From Boesenbergia rotunda (lineage: Eukaryota; Streptophyta; Magnoliopsida; Zingiberales; Zingiberaceae): a DNA stretch of 64,000 bases. Positions within the stretch are counted from its first letter, which is position 1, and the number at the start of each line of letters is the position of its first letter. The stretch lies in NCBI GenBank assembly GCA_024364735.1, contig JAGFNQ010005372.1, positions 56,326 through 120,325 on the forward strand, written 5' to 3'. The notes beneath the pieces are model-generated. The model worked only from the letters and a program-made list of their open reading frames with translations. It was not told the DNA's origin and searched no databases. The position numbers were made by a program, and so were the translations under genes. Of the stretch, positions 35,041 through 47,130 are shown piece after piece.

Positions 35041-36320
35041 CTAGGATGAGGGACCGGGATGATCAGAGGAGCCTAGCAGCCAGGATCGAAATAGGGCCTT
35101 CATCTCGTGATACTGTGCATCTATAGCCTCCCTCTCAGCTTTGAGGGCACTCATGTAGTCGGTGTAGTAGCCTAGATTTGTTGCCATGTTTTCATCGTGG
35201 TTCGCCTCCACTTCCTCTCGGAGACTCTGGACATGTGTCTCCACCTGTGTCACTCGACCGTAGAGTGTCAGTGGAGGAGGCTCGGCTATGTGTGCTCGAG
35301 CCTCAGCGGCCAGATCTGCAACGTCAACGTCTACCTCCTCGTCTGAGTCGATCGGAGCCCCGGCTAGCTGTCGTCTCCAACTCAAGACCCCGGTGGCCAA
35401 TACCTCTAGACCAGCTAACGAGAAGTTCCTAAATCCTATTTCATCAAAGTCGGTCATAGCGGTTATTTCACCCACGGTAATGTCACAACTGTGGTGATGA
35501 AGGAGGGAGGTGATGATGTGGCAGAATGGAGTGCGCACTCGTCCCTGGGTAGTGACACTGGACGCATGCAGGATAGTATGAAACATGTGTAGTCCAATGT
35601 CAATGTCAAGGTGATGGACTAGGGCATACAGAAGGAAGGCATGAAAGGGTTTCATGGTCCCGAGATCTCTAGTGGAGAGTGGTAAGATACAGCGGACCAG
35701 GACTCTGTATAGGGCATAGTCCTGTGCCTGAAGTTCAACGGATTGGAATCGTCTATTCGCGGGGAGTCTCGCATCCCTATAGAAATAGGAGTGGATAGTG
35801 TCTAAGGTAATGTGAGAGTAGGGAGGATCAAACGGAGGACTCCTAGGTGGATAGCAGCAGAATGTGGACTGGGAGGGTCGTAGTCCAAGGAATCGGTTCA
35901 GCAAAGTAGGGGTGATAGACAGAGGTATTCCTTGATCAGTAGTGTTAAACATGAGATTATCTTGTCGAACTATGTTATTGTAGAATTCTGCACATAGGGA
36001 TTCATTAATGGTATGAGTGCAGAATACAAGATTATCTAATTGATAGAAGTTTATAATAGTCATGGCTAAGGGGCATGATTGGGTAAAGAAATGTCTATTA
36101 AGATAGCTTGTTTTAATAGGCTTGTAAATGGTTTGAGCAAACTTATGACATAATTCTAGAATAGGGAACCTAGGGTCGGGACTCGGTTCGGCACCGGGGT
36201 TCGCTTGGTTTGCTCGGCGTTTTCTAAGGTAAGAGGTATAAGAAGAGAATGATTCTAAATGCATTAAAGAATTTAAGAAATTAATTTAAATGGATAAGAT
36301 AAATCATACCGGGGAGGCAT
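35041..36320 (-). CDS. Accessory ORF of element B, probably two exons (uncharacterised plant transposon-associated protein)
   Basis: A single long frame ends at 35041. The best start is ATG at 36318-36320: an 11-nt first exon (36310-36320), an 86-nt A/T-rich intron (36224-36309, GTATGATT...CCTTAG), then exon 2 (35041-36223), for about 397 residues. The N-terminus would read M-P-P-R joined to K-R-R-A, a basic start. If unspliced, the frame instead runs through the intron. The rest is a mostly helical domain with LCHKFAQTIY, FFTQSCPLAM, LNRFLGLR, YALYRVLVRCILPL and HHLDIDIG, then an acidic linker (DSDEEVDVDVADL) and a coiled-coil-like tail. It has no stop or frameshift, whereas B's gag carries nonsense codons. 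I recognise no catalytic motif. It parallels D's ORF (7525-8919) and C's fragment (14845-15430). The function is unknown; the closest label I can recall is 'putative plant transposon protein'. Confidence 0.7.
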
Positions 36321-36420
36321 GGTGAGATTGGGAAGCACAAGTGTCACTTGATCTTCTTGGAAGGAAGGAAGTGAGGAAGGAAGTTGGTTTTTGGTGTGGG
36401 AAGAGGAGGAGGTTCGGATG

Positions 36421-36430
36421 CCCTTATATA
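36421..36430 (-). promoter_or_regulatory. TATA box upstream of the B accessory ORF
   Basis: The minus strand reads TATATAAGGG, about 100 bp upstream of the proposed ATG. LTR K has TATATAAGG at 63547-63555 in the same position relative to its GC palindromes. A start of transcription about 30 bp downstream would give an 80-nt leader. Confidence 0.55.
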
Positions 36431-36439
36431 GGCATTTCA

Positions 36440-36675
36440 ATGGGGGCGCCCGGGTCAGTGGTCTCTGCCTTTGGCAGAGACTGCAGCTGGATGGGGGCGC
36501 CCGGAGTGCTCCGGGAGCCCGGGTCAGGGCGTGTTTGCAGCTTTTGCTGCATTGACTGTGAAGGGGCGCCCGCGTGGTTCCGGGCGCCCTAGTCAAAGGT
36601 CAGACTCAACTTTTCGCCTCGAGAGAGGGAAAAGGCAAGGTGGGGGCGCCCGCGTGGTTCCGGGCGCCCGGGACT
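36440..36675. promoter_or_regulatory. LTR-like GC-palindrome block upstream of the accessory ORF
   Basis: At least six GGGCGCCC words lie here, including two long copies of 'gggcgcccgcgtggttccgg'. The spacing to the TATA box matches the U3 of the B and K LTRs, although the block lies inside the element, 3 kb from either LTR of the F-free element. It looks like a second, LTR-derived promoter. Confidence 0.55.
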
Positions 36676-36707
36676 GTATAGGAAAAGACAAGTTTTATGT
36701 CTTGTCA

Positions 36708-36845
36708 TCGTTTGACCATGGTTTAATCGGTTTGACCATGGTTTGAATTGCTTTGACTGCTTTGACTTGTGGTTTGACTATTTTGACCATGGTTTGATCG
36801 TGTTGACCATGGTTTGATCATGTTGACCATGGTTTGACCATGACC
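36708..36845 (+). promoter_or_regulatory. Cluster of nine TTGAC(C/T) motifs (W-box-like)
   Basis: TTGACC or TTGACT occurs nine times within about 135 bp, mostly inside a short repeat 'ttgaccatggtttga'. It lies upstream of the GC block and the TATA box of the accessory ORF. TTGAC(C/T) is the known binding core of plant WRKY factors. Whether any bind here is untested. Confidence 0.6.
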
Positions 36846-36849
36846 TTAA

Positions 36850-37535
36850 CTATAGGATTAACTCATAATATAGGCATTTAAAGAATTTCCAATTGAGTCT
36901 TGATCTTACTGTCTCACCCAATCTAGTGTTTTCAATCACGTTAGCCTTATAGGTTTTGTGACATAGGTTTTGCTAAGTAAAATTATTTTGAAAAATTATT
37001 ATTTATTTTGAAAACCTTAAATTAATTTTTGAAAACAGTTAAGTTTACTTTGAAAGAGAATGTTTGAATCTATACTTAACTGAAAATTTGTGTTAGATTT
37101 GAATTTGACAAAAAGTAATTTGAATTTGAAATTCAAAAATTGGCTTCTAGGTCTTGGCGAGGCACTAGGCCTTCTTTGGCCTTAGCCTTATTGGATCATC
37201 AACCCTTTTCTTGACAAAGCCGTTTAATGAAATTTCATTTTCAAAATTAATCTTTGAAAAAGTTCTGGTCTAACTAGTTTGGATTTTGGATCGGTAGCTT
37301 CGGTTAGTTTCACCAGTCTAAAGAGACCAAGTAAACTTGATCTTATTAGAATTGGTTTCCCTAACGTACTATCATCTCACCTCCACCCAATACTATATTA
37401 TCAAATTTCAGTTAAGTTTGTTCAGTCCTTAAACTAATCAATCCTAACTTTAAGCATGATAAATTGCAGAAGGTAAATAACAATCAAACATGCAATAATA
37501 AAGAAAATAAAGAGAGTTGGATTTTATCTAACAAT
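36850..37535 (-). other. Element B gag-pol spacer remnant (right next to F)
   Basis: This is non-coding sequence homologous to A's spacer (51780-52400), for example 'tgtctcacccaatctagtgtt' at about 36910 and 'cttggcgaggcactaggc' at 37153. In A the protease follows this spacer; in B the W-box-like cluster and accessory ORF do. Pol was therefore lost or replaced at the downstream edge of the spacer. Confidence 0.75.
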
Positions 37536-37540
37536 GAATA

Positions 37541-40504
37541 TGTCACGCCCCGAGACCCAGGAGCCGCTGCTCCAATATAAAATTGGGCAGCACCTCCCCT
37601 GTCCGGCGGACAATTTACACATACACAGAACACGACCACGCAGTTTAATTGGCCTCAGGCCTCAAAATATAGATAGACACAATATAAAAACATAAGACAA
37701 CTAAGTAAATCATACCTGACTGCGGACCGGTCCGACTTACGACGAAACAACCAATACAACAACCCCTCAGGGCTCACGACACATACGACATATACATATC
37801 CAATAACTGAATATGAAAACATAGACACTACTAAGTACAAAACAAACTTTATCGCCGCGATGGGTAGGGACTGGCTGCTGGGCTCTTCTGGCGACTCCAA
37901 GTATCTCAACCTGAAATAAAATCATATGGCAACGGGGTGAGTCGATAACTCAGCGAATACCCAACAGATATGCATAGAAGGTTATACCAACACTAAGAGT
38001 TCAGCTAATACAGACTCATATCAACAGTAGGGAAAGACTAGTACTGAACATACTGAGGTAGATACATACCTGAATCCATCTAACCTGGAAAGAGGGTAAG
38101 AAATACCAAAGGAAAACCAATAGGCATATAAACACAGATAACAAGTCTCCAGTATATGCGATGTCAAACAAGTGCAGCAAATAAGTGCAGCAAACAATGC
38201 ACGATGCAAAATATGCACATGGTGCAATGACATGGTCACCCCTGACACCAGACAGAATCATCGTACACCTGTCATAGGGACGTCTGAACGGGTAGGACTC
38301 TGACAACTGTACACCCTGCCATCACTGCTCCTGAGTGACCGAGTGGACAGGATGCTGGCGAGGGACCACCCCTCTACCCCAAGTAATGGGGGAGCTCCGC
38401 TCTCATCTCCTCGTGGCTCAGTACGAGAAGGGATCCCTGGCTGCTACCACGCCCGCGCTCACCCTCCAAACAGTGGCCGAACGGAGCAATACAGGGCAAA
38501 TGCACACATCTACGGTATCCACTAACCCATGAGTGGCCGTGTGTGCAAGTCATGTACCGGAAGACGATTAGGCTCAACCACAAGGGAGTCGCTGATCGCC
38601 GGCATGCAACAGTGCAAGGATGGTGTATGATAGATACACATACCTCCCTCCCAAGTCCTCAGTATACTAGGTCTCAGTCTGAAATCCTACAACAGGAAAT
38701 ACAGGTAACCTACAAGGTATACTGACCTGAAACTACAGATCTCTCAAGGTCAAGTGCAAGAGGTACATCCCGATATCTAAGCATCCATACAGATATGACA
38801 ATACCTGAGACCGAAGGAAACCAACAATATGATAACTCAGGGATAAACAAATCCAATTAATGCCCTGTATCAAAGGCATGATGTTTAGCTACAATAATAT
38901 ATAATTTATAGCTAAACGAGTTACCTCAATTAATTAGGATCGTCCTAGTTATCCTGTTTCATTTAATTAACCATAATTAAATGATTAGGCCTTAATTATC
39001 CCAAATTACCCCGATTAGATTCCAATTAGATTTTTGAAACCCGAATCGATCAAGTTTATGTTATTAGGTTTAATCCTCCAATTAACCCTAATCATGCCAC
39101 CACCTAACTAGTTTAGGATTTTAACAACTGAATGGATTAATTCCAACTCCACAAACAGAACCCACAACGTATCAAAATATTCTGATCAAGATACAATGAA
39201 TCCCACAACACAAGCTACCAGATTAACAAAAGCATACCCAAACCACTCATGGTAGGTCCTAGGAAACAATGTAAACAAGGTAACACCAGATTCCTTACAT
39301 CACAATTTGATCCATCACAGAAGAAAGAACCCAAAACAACACTACACTGATCTCTAGTTAATGTACTGGGATCTCACTAATCCCATTCTAAAACTCCATC
39401 AAAATAAGAACAAAGGGGCAACCTAAACCTCATCCAAACTGTGATACCTTCCATTATCAAGGATGACTATAGCTTAGGCATTGCAAGAACAAAGTAAAGT
39501 AAACAACTAATACAACCAACAGATTCGCCACCACAGCCATCTTGTCAACCAAAATATCAATCAACCCTACTGCCTTGAATCAACCCAATTGCCAAATCCA
39601 TTCCATCATCGAAACCAAGGCAAAGTCGCAAGAATAACTTCACATTCCCACCTCAATAACTAAACATCTATCAAAAAAAAACTATTATTGGATAAGAAAT
39701 CAGATACAACATCACTGATCTACTCAACCATGATAGAGCTTACCTGTGATGACAGTGTTCTGATCCCAGAACTCAAAACCAATCAAACGAACACTCCCAT
39801 CTGAGCTGGTGGAACTCTACAAAATAAAACCAAATTCCATTATAGTGACAATCCATATAGCAACCCATCGATCAAGCTACACCAACTCATCATGCAAATC
39901 AACCTCCAAGATCGATACCCAAAAGGAACACTTGTTACCTTACAGCATCGGCAACGGTGAGAGAAACCCCCCGGTTACACACACCCAAGATAACACTCGG
40001 ATCACAGGCTAGACACCATGGCTACACATCCTCAATGCTGGAGTTGGCTGCGCACTGGCAATAGGGGAAGAAGACACTCCTGTTGTCGAATCTGTCTAGA
40101 GCCAATCGGAGATGAGGAGTGGAGATCGTTATCCCTGACCGCAAGGCAGCGATCGGATTAGGGCTCGGCAGCGATGAGGGCTCGCTGGAGAGGAGGAAAG
40201 GGAGAAGAAGAGCCGACGCTTGGCTGCGGCTTGGTTCGCGAGGGGAGGAAGAATAAGTCGTGTGTGGCGGCCGTGGCTAGGGCACGCGGACGGGGAGGCA
40301 GGAGAAAGGGTCGGCCGGGCTGCGTCTGCGGCTAGGGCTCGAGGGATTTAAAACAAAAAGGCTTTTTATAGAAAAGTCCTTCAACTTCAGAAATTTCCAA
40401 CCCTACCCTTAGGGTTAATGTTTTAACCATTTAATCCCCCTCTTTTAGTATAATTCCTAATTCTGCCAATATAATTTTTTTTTTTAAATTCGCCGTATTT
40501 TACA
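37541..40504 (-). mobile_element. Element F, 3' LTR
   Basis: It runs from TGTCACGCCCCGAGACC to GCCGTATTTTACA. Compared with the 5' LTR it lacks about 215 bp (the equivalent of 43612-43826), including the short tandem units. An exon-like block and donor signals are present as in the 5' LTR. Confidence 0.92.
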
Positions 40505-42309
40505 TTCTCCTCCACTAATAAAAATTTGGTCCCCAAATTTCATTATTCCTCATACGGCACACACTAGCAGGTAAACACGTCCGTACTCATCATGAGTAAC
40601 CACTTCATCTGATATCCTAAGGATACACTGCACCAGAGCAACTGGAGTTATCAATCCAGAGGTTATCATCCGATAACCAGGAACAACCAGAACAACCATT
40701 CAATCATCACACCTATCCAGGGCACTCAATCCTAAGATCGCTAGTGCCAAGTCTATACTCCGATTCTCAAACGTAAATACGTCAAATCTATGAATATCAC
40801 CCAAGTATCCACAAGTCAATCACATCCTCCCAAGCATCACAAGTCATATATAAGTATATATATATCCTCTAATAGACCATCAGAAAATCACATATAATTT
40901 AATGATTGTTCCAATATGTCGTATCATATGCTGCTATCAATAACAGACTTCCCAAATAATCGACCACCGAAAGATCATTTATCCACCCGATGATCTATCA
41001 AAAAGCTACAATCCGATAGGTCCATGTCCACTACTAGAATCCTCAAAATACCACATAACATAGCAATTCATCAATCTTAATCTATCTCTCAACACCAATG
41101 AGAAAGTCCATGGTGATAACAACCTTATCATATGGTGAACTAATAATCCACGATGGGGATATAATAACCGAAATTCAATGAACATCTTTGACCTCCTGAT
41201 TAATGTCCAATATCTCACCGACAGGTAAAGATACAGCTAACTCCACATTCTCCGCACACTAGCGAGTCGTACATCCCGGTGCACCCTCGAGATTGTCTAA
41301 CCACATACACTCAATCTATGAGTCAAAATCCCTCATAGCATAGCGTAGCAACTAGCGAGTCACACCGACCGTCGACTCGTAGTACAATACAATCCAATTC
41401 CTCCACTCCATGGTCAAAACCCTCTAAGATCCTACTCCATAACCAGGAGCTAGAAACAGGCTATCTCTCAGGAGTATCTCCACATACTCATAAGACAATT
41501 CCTTTATTTTCTCACAGGTCGTCCTCGATAACATCTAACTAGAGGTCGCCTAGTTGTGTAAGTGATTTGCCTCCACGCAAATCATAAGTCCGTATATACC
41601 TTTTTAGTTATTCAACCAAGTACCAGCGGTAACCCATAAGTGTCAAGCAACTAGCTTCACACTTTTCTATATTAGCCCAAATCATCTATCAACATGTACC
41701 TTCTAGGTCAACTACCAAGTACAAGTGATCCATGGTCAAAGTCCCTAAGGAACAGATTATATCAATCCTCTACTAATCATAATAATATGTAGCTAATGCT
41801 ACCCTACTGCATCAATGCAGATCATGTACTCAAGACCTGATATCTAGCTTATCTGTCCAGATATACGCAACATAAGAAAAACTTGCAGCTTCATAAGCTA
41901 AAGCGAATTGATCCAATAACATGAGAGAATTTCTAACTATACATAAATATACAGGAATAACAACCTGATCCAATGACATGAAAGAATTTCTAACCATACC
42001 TAAATATACCAGAGTGGTAACATGATCCAATAACATGTGAGAATTTCTAAATCATACCTAAATATACAGGTATAGTAACATGGTCCAATAACATGTGAGA
42101 ATTTTCTAACCAATACCTAAATAGGGTAAGGGATACAAAAGATTAGGAGAAATACCTGTCGCCTGAAGAAGTCCCATCGCCAAGTCCCAAACAACCACAT
42201 CGAGAAAAATACTCCGAACAAATCCGAAAAGACTCGTACAACCATTAGACACCGTAATCCACAAGTCCCGAAGGTATCCGAAAACCTGAGCTCTGATACC
42301 AAAATAAAT
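40505..42309 (-). mobile_element. Element F, non-coding internal region
   Basis: This is 1.8 kb with no gag or pol on either strand. The palindrome AAATTTGG-TCC-CCAAATTT lies beside the 3' LTR (about 40521-40539). The primer-binding site complement is at 42290-42301. It is related to 356-2273 of G throughout. Confidence 0.85.
42290..42301 (-). other. Primer-binding site of element F
   Basis: The minus strand reads TGGTATCAGAGC close to the 5' LTR boundary at 42310. It is a single copy, unlike the duplicated site in G. Confidence 0.88.
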
Positions 42310-45300
42310 TGTCACGCCCCGAGACCCAGGAGCCGCTGCTCCAATATAAAATCGGGCAGCACCTCCCCTGTCCAGCGGACAATTTACACATACACAGAAC
42401 ACGACCACGCAGTTTAATTGGCCTCATGCCTCAAAATATAGATAGACACAATATAAAAACATAAGACAACTAAGTAAATCATACCTGACTGCGGACCGGT
42501 CTGACTTACGACGAAACAACCAATACAACAACCCCTCAGGGCTCACGACACATACGACATATACATATCCAATAACTGAATATGAAAACATAGACACTAC
42601 TAAGTACAAAACAAACTTTATCGCCGCGATGGGTAGGGACTGGCTGCTGGGCTCTTCTGGTGACTCCAAGTATCTCAACCTGAAATAAAATCATATGGCA
42701 ACGCGGTGAGTCCATAACTCAGCGAATACCCAACAGATATGCATAGAAGGTTATACCAACACTAAGAGTTCAGCTAATACAGACTCATATCAACAGTAGG
42801 GAAAGACTAGTACTGAACATACTGAGGTAGATACATACCTGAATCCATCTAACCTGGAAAGAGGGTAAGAAATACCAAAGGAAAACCAATAGGCATATAA
42901 ACACAGATAACAAGTCTCCAGTATATGCGATGTCAAACAAGTGCAGCAAATAAGTGCAGCAAACAATGCACGATGCAAAATATGCACATGGTGCAATGAC
43001 ATGGTCACCCCTGACACCAGACAGAATCATCGTACACCTGTCATAGGGACGTCTGAACGGGTAGGGCTCTGACAACTGTACACCCTGCCATCACTGCTCC
43101 TGAGTGACCGAGTGGACAGGATGCTGGCGAGGGACCACCCCTCTACCCCAAGTAATGGGGGAGCTCCGCTCTCATCTCCTCGTGGCTCAGTACGAGAAGG
43201 GATCCCTGGCTGCTACCACGCCCGCGCTCACCCTCCAAACAGTGGCCGAACGGAGCAATACAGGGCAAATGCACACATCTACGGTATCCACTAACCCATG
43301 AGTGGCCGTGTGTGCAAGTCATGTACCGGAAGACGATTAGGCTCAACCACAAGGGAGTCGCTGATCGCCGGCATGCAACAGTGCAAGGATGGTGTATGAT
43401 AGATACACATACCTCCCTCCCAAGTCCTCAGTATACTAGGTCTCAGTCTGAAATCCTACAACAGGAAATACAGGTAACCTACAAGGTATACTGACCTGAA
43501 ACTACAGATCTCTCAAGGTCAAGTGCAAGAGGTACATCCCGATATCTAAGCATCCATACAGATATGACAATACCTGAGACCGAAGGAAACCAACAATATG
43601 ATAACTCAGGGATAAACAACAAGTATCCAGAACTGGCATAATAAACAGGGATAAACAACAATATCCAGAACAGACATAATAACCAGAGATAGCGTAGAAT
43701 CTTACTGCTATCTATAACATTCTATGCATAACAAAATGACAATACCAAAATAGATAAGTCAAAGGGTACCCGCTTCCTCAAAGTAGATGCTCGTATCAGC
43801 AAGATCCTTTCGTCTGATAATCAGTAATGACAAATCCAATCAATGCCCTGTATCAAAGGCATGATGTTTAGCTACAATAATATATAATTTATAGCTAAAC
43901 GAGTTACCTCAATTAATTAGGATCGTCCTAGTTATCCTGTTTCATTTAATTAACCATAATTAAATGATTAGGCCTTAATTATCCCAAATTACCCCGATTA
44001 GATTCCAATTAGATTTTTGAAACCCGAATCGATCAAGTTTATGTTATTAGGTTTAATCCTCCAATTAACCCTAATCATGCCACCACCTAACTAGTTTAGG
44101 ATTTTAACAACTGAATGGATTAATTCCAACTCCACAAACAGAACCCACAACGTATCAAAATATTCTGATCAAGATACAATGTATCCCACAACACAAGCTA
44201 CCAGATTAACAAAAGCATACCCAAACCACTCATGGTAGGTCCTAGGAAACAATGTAAACAAGGTAACACCAGATTCCTTACATCCCAATTTGATCCATCA
44301 CAGAAGAAAGAACCCAAAACAACACTACACTGATCTCTAGTTAATGTACTGGGATCTCACTAATCCCATTCTAAAACTCCATCAAAATAAGAACAAAGGG
44401 GCAACCTAAACCTCATCCAAACTGTGATCCCTTCCATTATCAAGGATGACTATAGCTTAGGCATTGCAAGAACAAAGTAAAGTAAACAACTAATACAACC
44501 AACAGATTCGCCACCACAGCCATCATGTCAACCAAAATATCAATCAACCCTACTGCCTTGAATCAACCCAATTGCCAAATCCATTCCATCATCGAAACCA
44601 AGGCAAAGTCGCAAGAATAACTTCACATTCCCACCTCAATAACTAAACATCTATCAAAAAAAAACTATTATTGGATAAGAAATCAGATACAACATCACTG
44701 ATCTACTCAACCATGATAGAGCTTACCTGTGATGATAGTGTTCTGATCCCAGAACTCAAAACCAATCAAACGAACACTCCCATCTGAGCTGGTGGAACTC
44801 TACAAAATAAAACCAAATTCCATTATAGTGACAATCCATATAGCAACCCATCGATCAAGCTACACCAACTCATCATGCAAATCAACCTCCAAGATCGATA
44901 CCCAAAAGGAACACTTCTTACCTTACAGCATCGGCAACGGTGAGAGAAACCCCCCGGTTACACACACCCAAGATAACACTCGGATCACAGGCTAGACACC
45001 ATGGCTACACATCCTCAATGCTGGAGTTGGCTGCGCACTGGCAAGAGGGGAAGAAGACACTCCTGTTGGCGAATCTGTCTGGAGCCAATCGGAGATGAGG
45101 AGTGGAGATCGTTATCCCTGACCGCAAGGCAGCGATCGGATTAGGGCTCGGCAGCGATGAGGGCTCGCTGGAGAGGAGGAAAGGGAGAAGAAGAGCCGAC
45201 GCTTGGCTGCGGCTTGGTTCGCGAGGGGAGGAAGAATAAGTCGTGTGTGGCGGCCGTGGCTAGGGCACGCGGACGGGGAGGCAGGAGAAAGGGTCGGCCG

Positions 45301-45489
45301 GGCTGCGTCTGTGGCTAGGGCTCGAGGGATTTAAAACAAAAAGGCTTTTTATAGAAAAGTCCTTCAACTTCAGAAATTTCCAACCCTACCCTTAGGGTTA
45401 ATGTTTTAACCATTTAATCCCCCTCTTTTAGTATAATTCCTAATTCTGCCAATATAATTTTTTTTTTTATAAATTCGCCGTATTTTACA
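42310..45489 (-). mobile_element. Element F, 5' LTR
   Basis: It contains a minus-strand TATA-like CTATAAAAAG near 45345, donor-like TCACAG|GTAAGC at 44726-44727, a second donor-like AAG|GTAAGAAG near 44920, and an exon-like block at 42485-42679. Two to three units of the 40-bp repeat lie at 43600-43690. No protein domain is recognisable. Confidence 0.9.
42485..42679 (-). other. Exon-like block in F LTR
   Basis: On the minus strand, TTTTATTTCAG precedes 195 nt that end in GTCAG|GTATGA. It is fully open in one frame (ESPEEPSSQSLPIA..., hydrophobic middle, KSDRSAV). The G copy is 177 nt and open in the same frame. The 3' LTR of F has the same block at about 37716-37910. Confidence 0.4.
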
Positions 45490-45494
45490 GAATA

Positions 45495-47130
45495 TAGTTT
45501 TCAGTTTGGCTCCCCCTGGACTAAAGCCACGGTAATGATTAGGCAAGATGTGAATCTTGTCCTTGGGGATCCAATACTGATTTGATCCAGTCGGTTTGTT
45601 CAGGCACAGTTTGGGGACCCATGCCTAAGCATTACTTCTGGACTGATTCAGTACAGCAAAGTAAGATCTTTGTCTAGATTTGGTTCTATAGCCAAGTCTG
45701 AATCGATTTAGAACTAATTTCTGCTTTCCAAGAAGCATGTCAAGACCCTTGGAACCAGATGTGAATCGTTCTAAAGCTGATCTAAGATTCTTAACCTGAG
45801 TTTTCAGGGAGGAGTTCTCCTTCTCAAGTTTTTTAACTTGAGTAGGAGTTCCTTCTTGATCCTTCTCGGTTAAGGGTTTAGAGTCAGCTCCCTCTTTCAG
45901 GAGTTTTACTTCCTGTCGGAGGGATTCGACTCGGATTTTAGCTTTTGCCAAATCTCGAGAAAGATAAGATATAAGTTCATTTAATTGACTTCTATTGAAA
46001 CCACTTACCTTGATTTCGCCGTCTTCTGAAATGGTTAGTCTGTCATCGTCCTGTTCTGATTCTGACTCGGTCTCGACTTCTTCTGAGGCGGTCAGGGCTA
46101 GTAGGTTTGACTGGGGTGCTTCTTCTTCTTCTTCTGAGGAAGATTTGTCCCAAGTAGCTTGGAGTGCTTTGTTTCTTCTTGACTTTTTGGTCTCCTTTAG
46201 GTTTGGACACTCCGTCTTGTAGTGGCCCTTCTTCTTGCACTCGTAGCAAGTCACGTTGGGCTTGATTTTGTCATTTGTGGGTTCAGCTAGTTCGTCCTTC
46301 CTTCGGTTGGCCTTCCTTCTATTGGTTTGGTTCTTCAATTCTTTATAGTAGCTTCGGGCTAATCGGACCAGCTTAGGTCGATCTCCTTCTTCGTCTTCTG
46401 AGTCTAAGTCTGAGTTAGACTCGGGTTCAGGTTGAGGTTTCTTCTTTGTTGACCTTCCAGTTTTTCCTGTAACAAAGGCATTACTTTTCTCGGCCATATT
46501 GCAGTTAGTCTGTTCATGAAGTTCTAATTCGGAAAATAATTCATCTAGTTTAATTTTTTAGAGATCCCTTGAAACCTTGTATGCATCTACCATAGATGCC
46601 CACAAGGTGTTTCTAGGGAAAGCATTTAAAGCATACCTTATTAGGTCACGATTTTCGACCTTGTGACCTATAGTGTGAAGACCGTTCATCAATTCTTGGA
46701 TTCGTGCGTGAAGCTGGGTTGCTGTTTCATTGTCGACCATTTTGATGGTGTACAGCTTGTTCAGAAGCAGGTCTCTTTTGCTGATCCGAGTGTCTGATGT
46801 TCCTTCGTGCAGCTCGATCAGTTTTACCCACAGCTCCTTGGAATTGTTGAAGGGGCCCACCCGGTTCAGCTCCTCTTTTGTTAAGCCACATTGAAGGGCC
46901 TGAGTCGCCTTTGCATCTGCTTCGATTCTTCGTTTCAGAGCGGTGTCCCACTCTGTGTAGCTTTGAGGAACTCCTTCAGCATTTGTGGGAATCTCCAGTC
47001 CGGACTGGATGATAATCCACAAGTCCACCTGAGTTTTCAGGTGGACCTCCATTCGACTTTTCCAGTAGGAAAAGTCTTCTCCACTGAAAAGTGGAGGTCT
47101 GGCGGTGCTGAATCCTTCTTGCATGGTCAT
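45495..47130 (-). pseudogene. Element B gag (UBN2-type with CCHC), nonsense mutations
   Basis: It starts at ATG 47128-47130 with MTMQEGFSTARPPLFSGEDF, then a W-KSRMEVHLK segment, a WVKLIELHEGT segment and a VENRDLIRYALNAFPRN segment. A Lys/Ser/Asp-rich linker, the CCHC knuckle CYECKKKGHYKTEC (near 46210-46250) and a coiled-coil tail follow. Two nonsense codons, at 46555-46557 (TCA to TAA when compared with A) and about 45622-45624 (CAG to TAG), break it without frameshift. The C-terminal YWIPKDKIHILPNHYR segment is shared with A. F inserted just after it. In B the gag is decayed while the accessory ORF stays open. Confidence 0.9.

Larger units (their letters stand above)
37541..45489 (-). mobile_element. 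Element F, non-coding gypsy-type LTR element (LARD-like)
   Basis: The LTRs are 37541-40504 (2,964 bp) and 42310-45489 (3,180 bp), with the target-site duplication GAATA at 37536-37540 and 45490-45494. The LTRs differ by few substitutions plus one deletion of about 215 bp in the left copy. It has the same family structure as element G. It is the innermost and so the latest insertion in the E > A > B > F series. Confidence 0.93.

Noticed and set aside
38016..38725. Several 60-96 codon frames, repeated at 42785-43494
   Set aside because: Identical because they lie in the two LTRs of F; six-frame background in a non-coding LTR.
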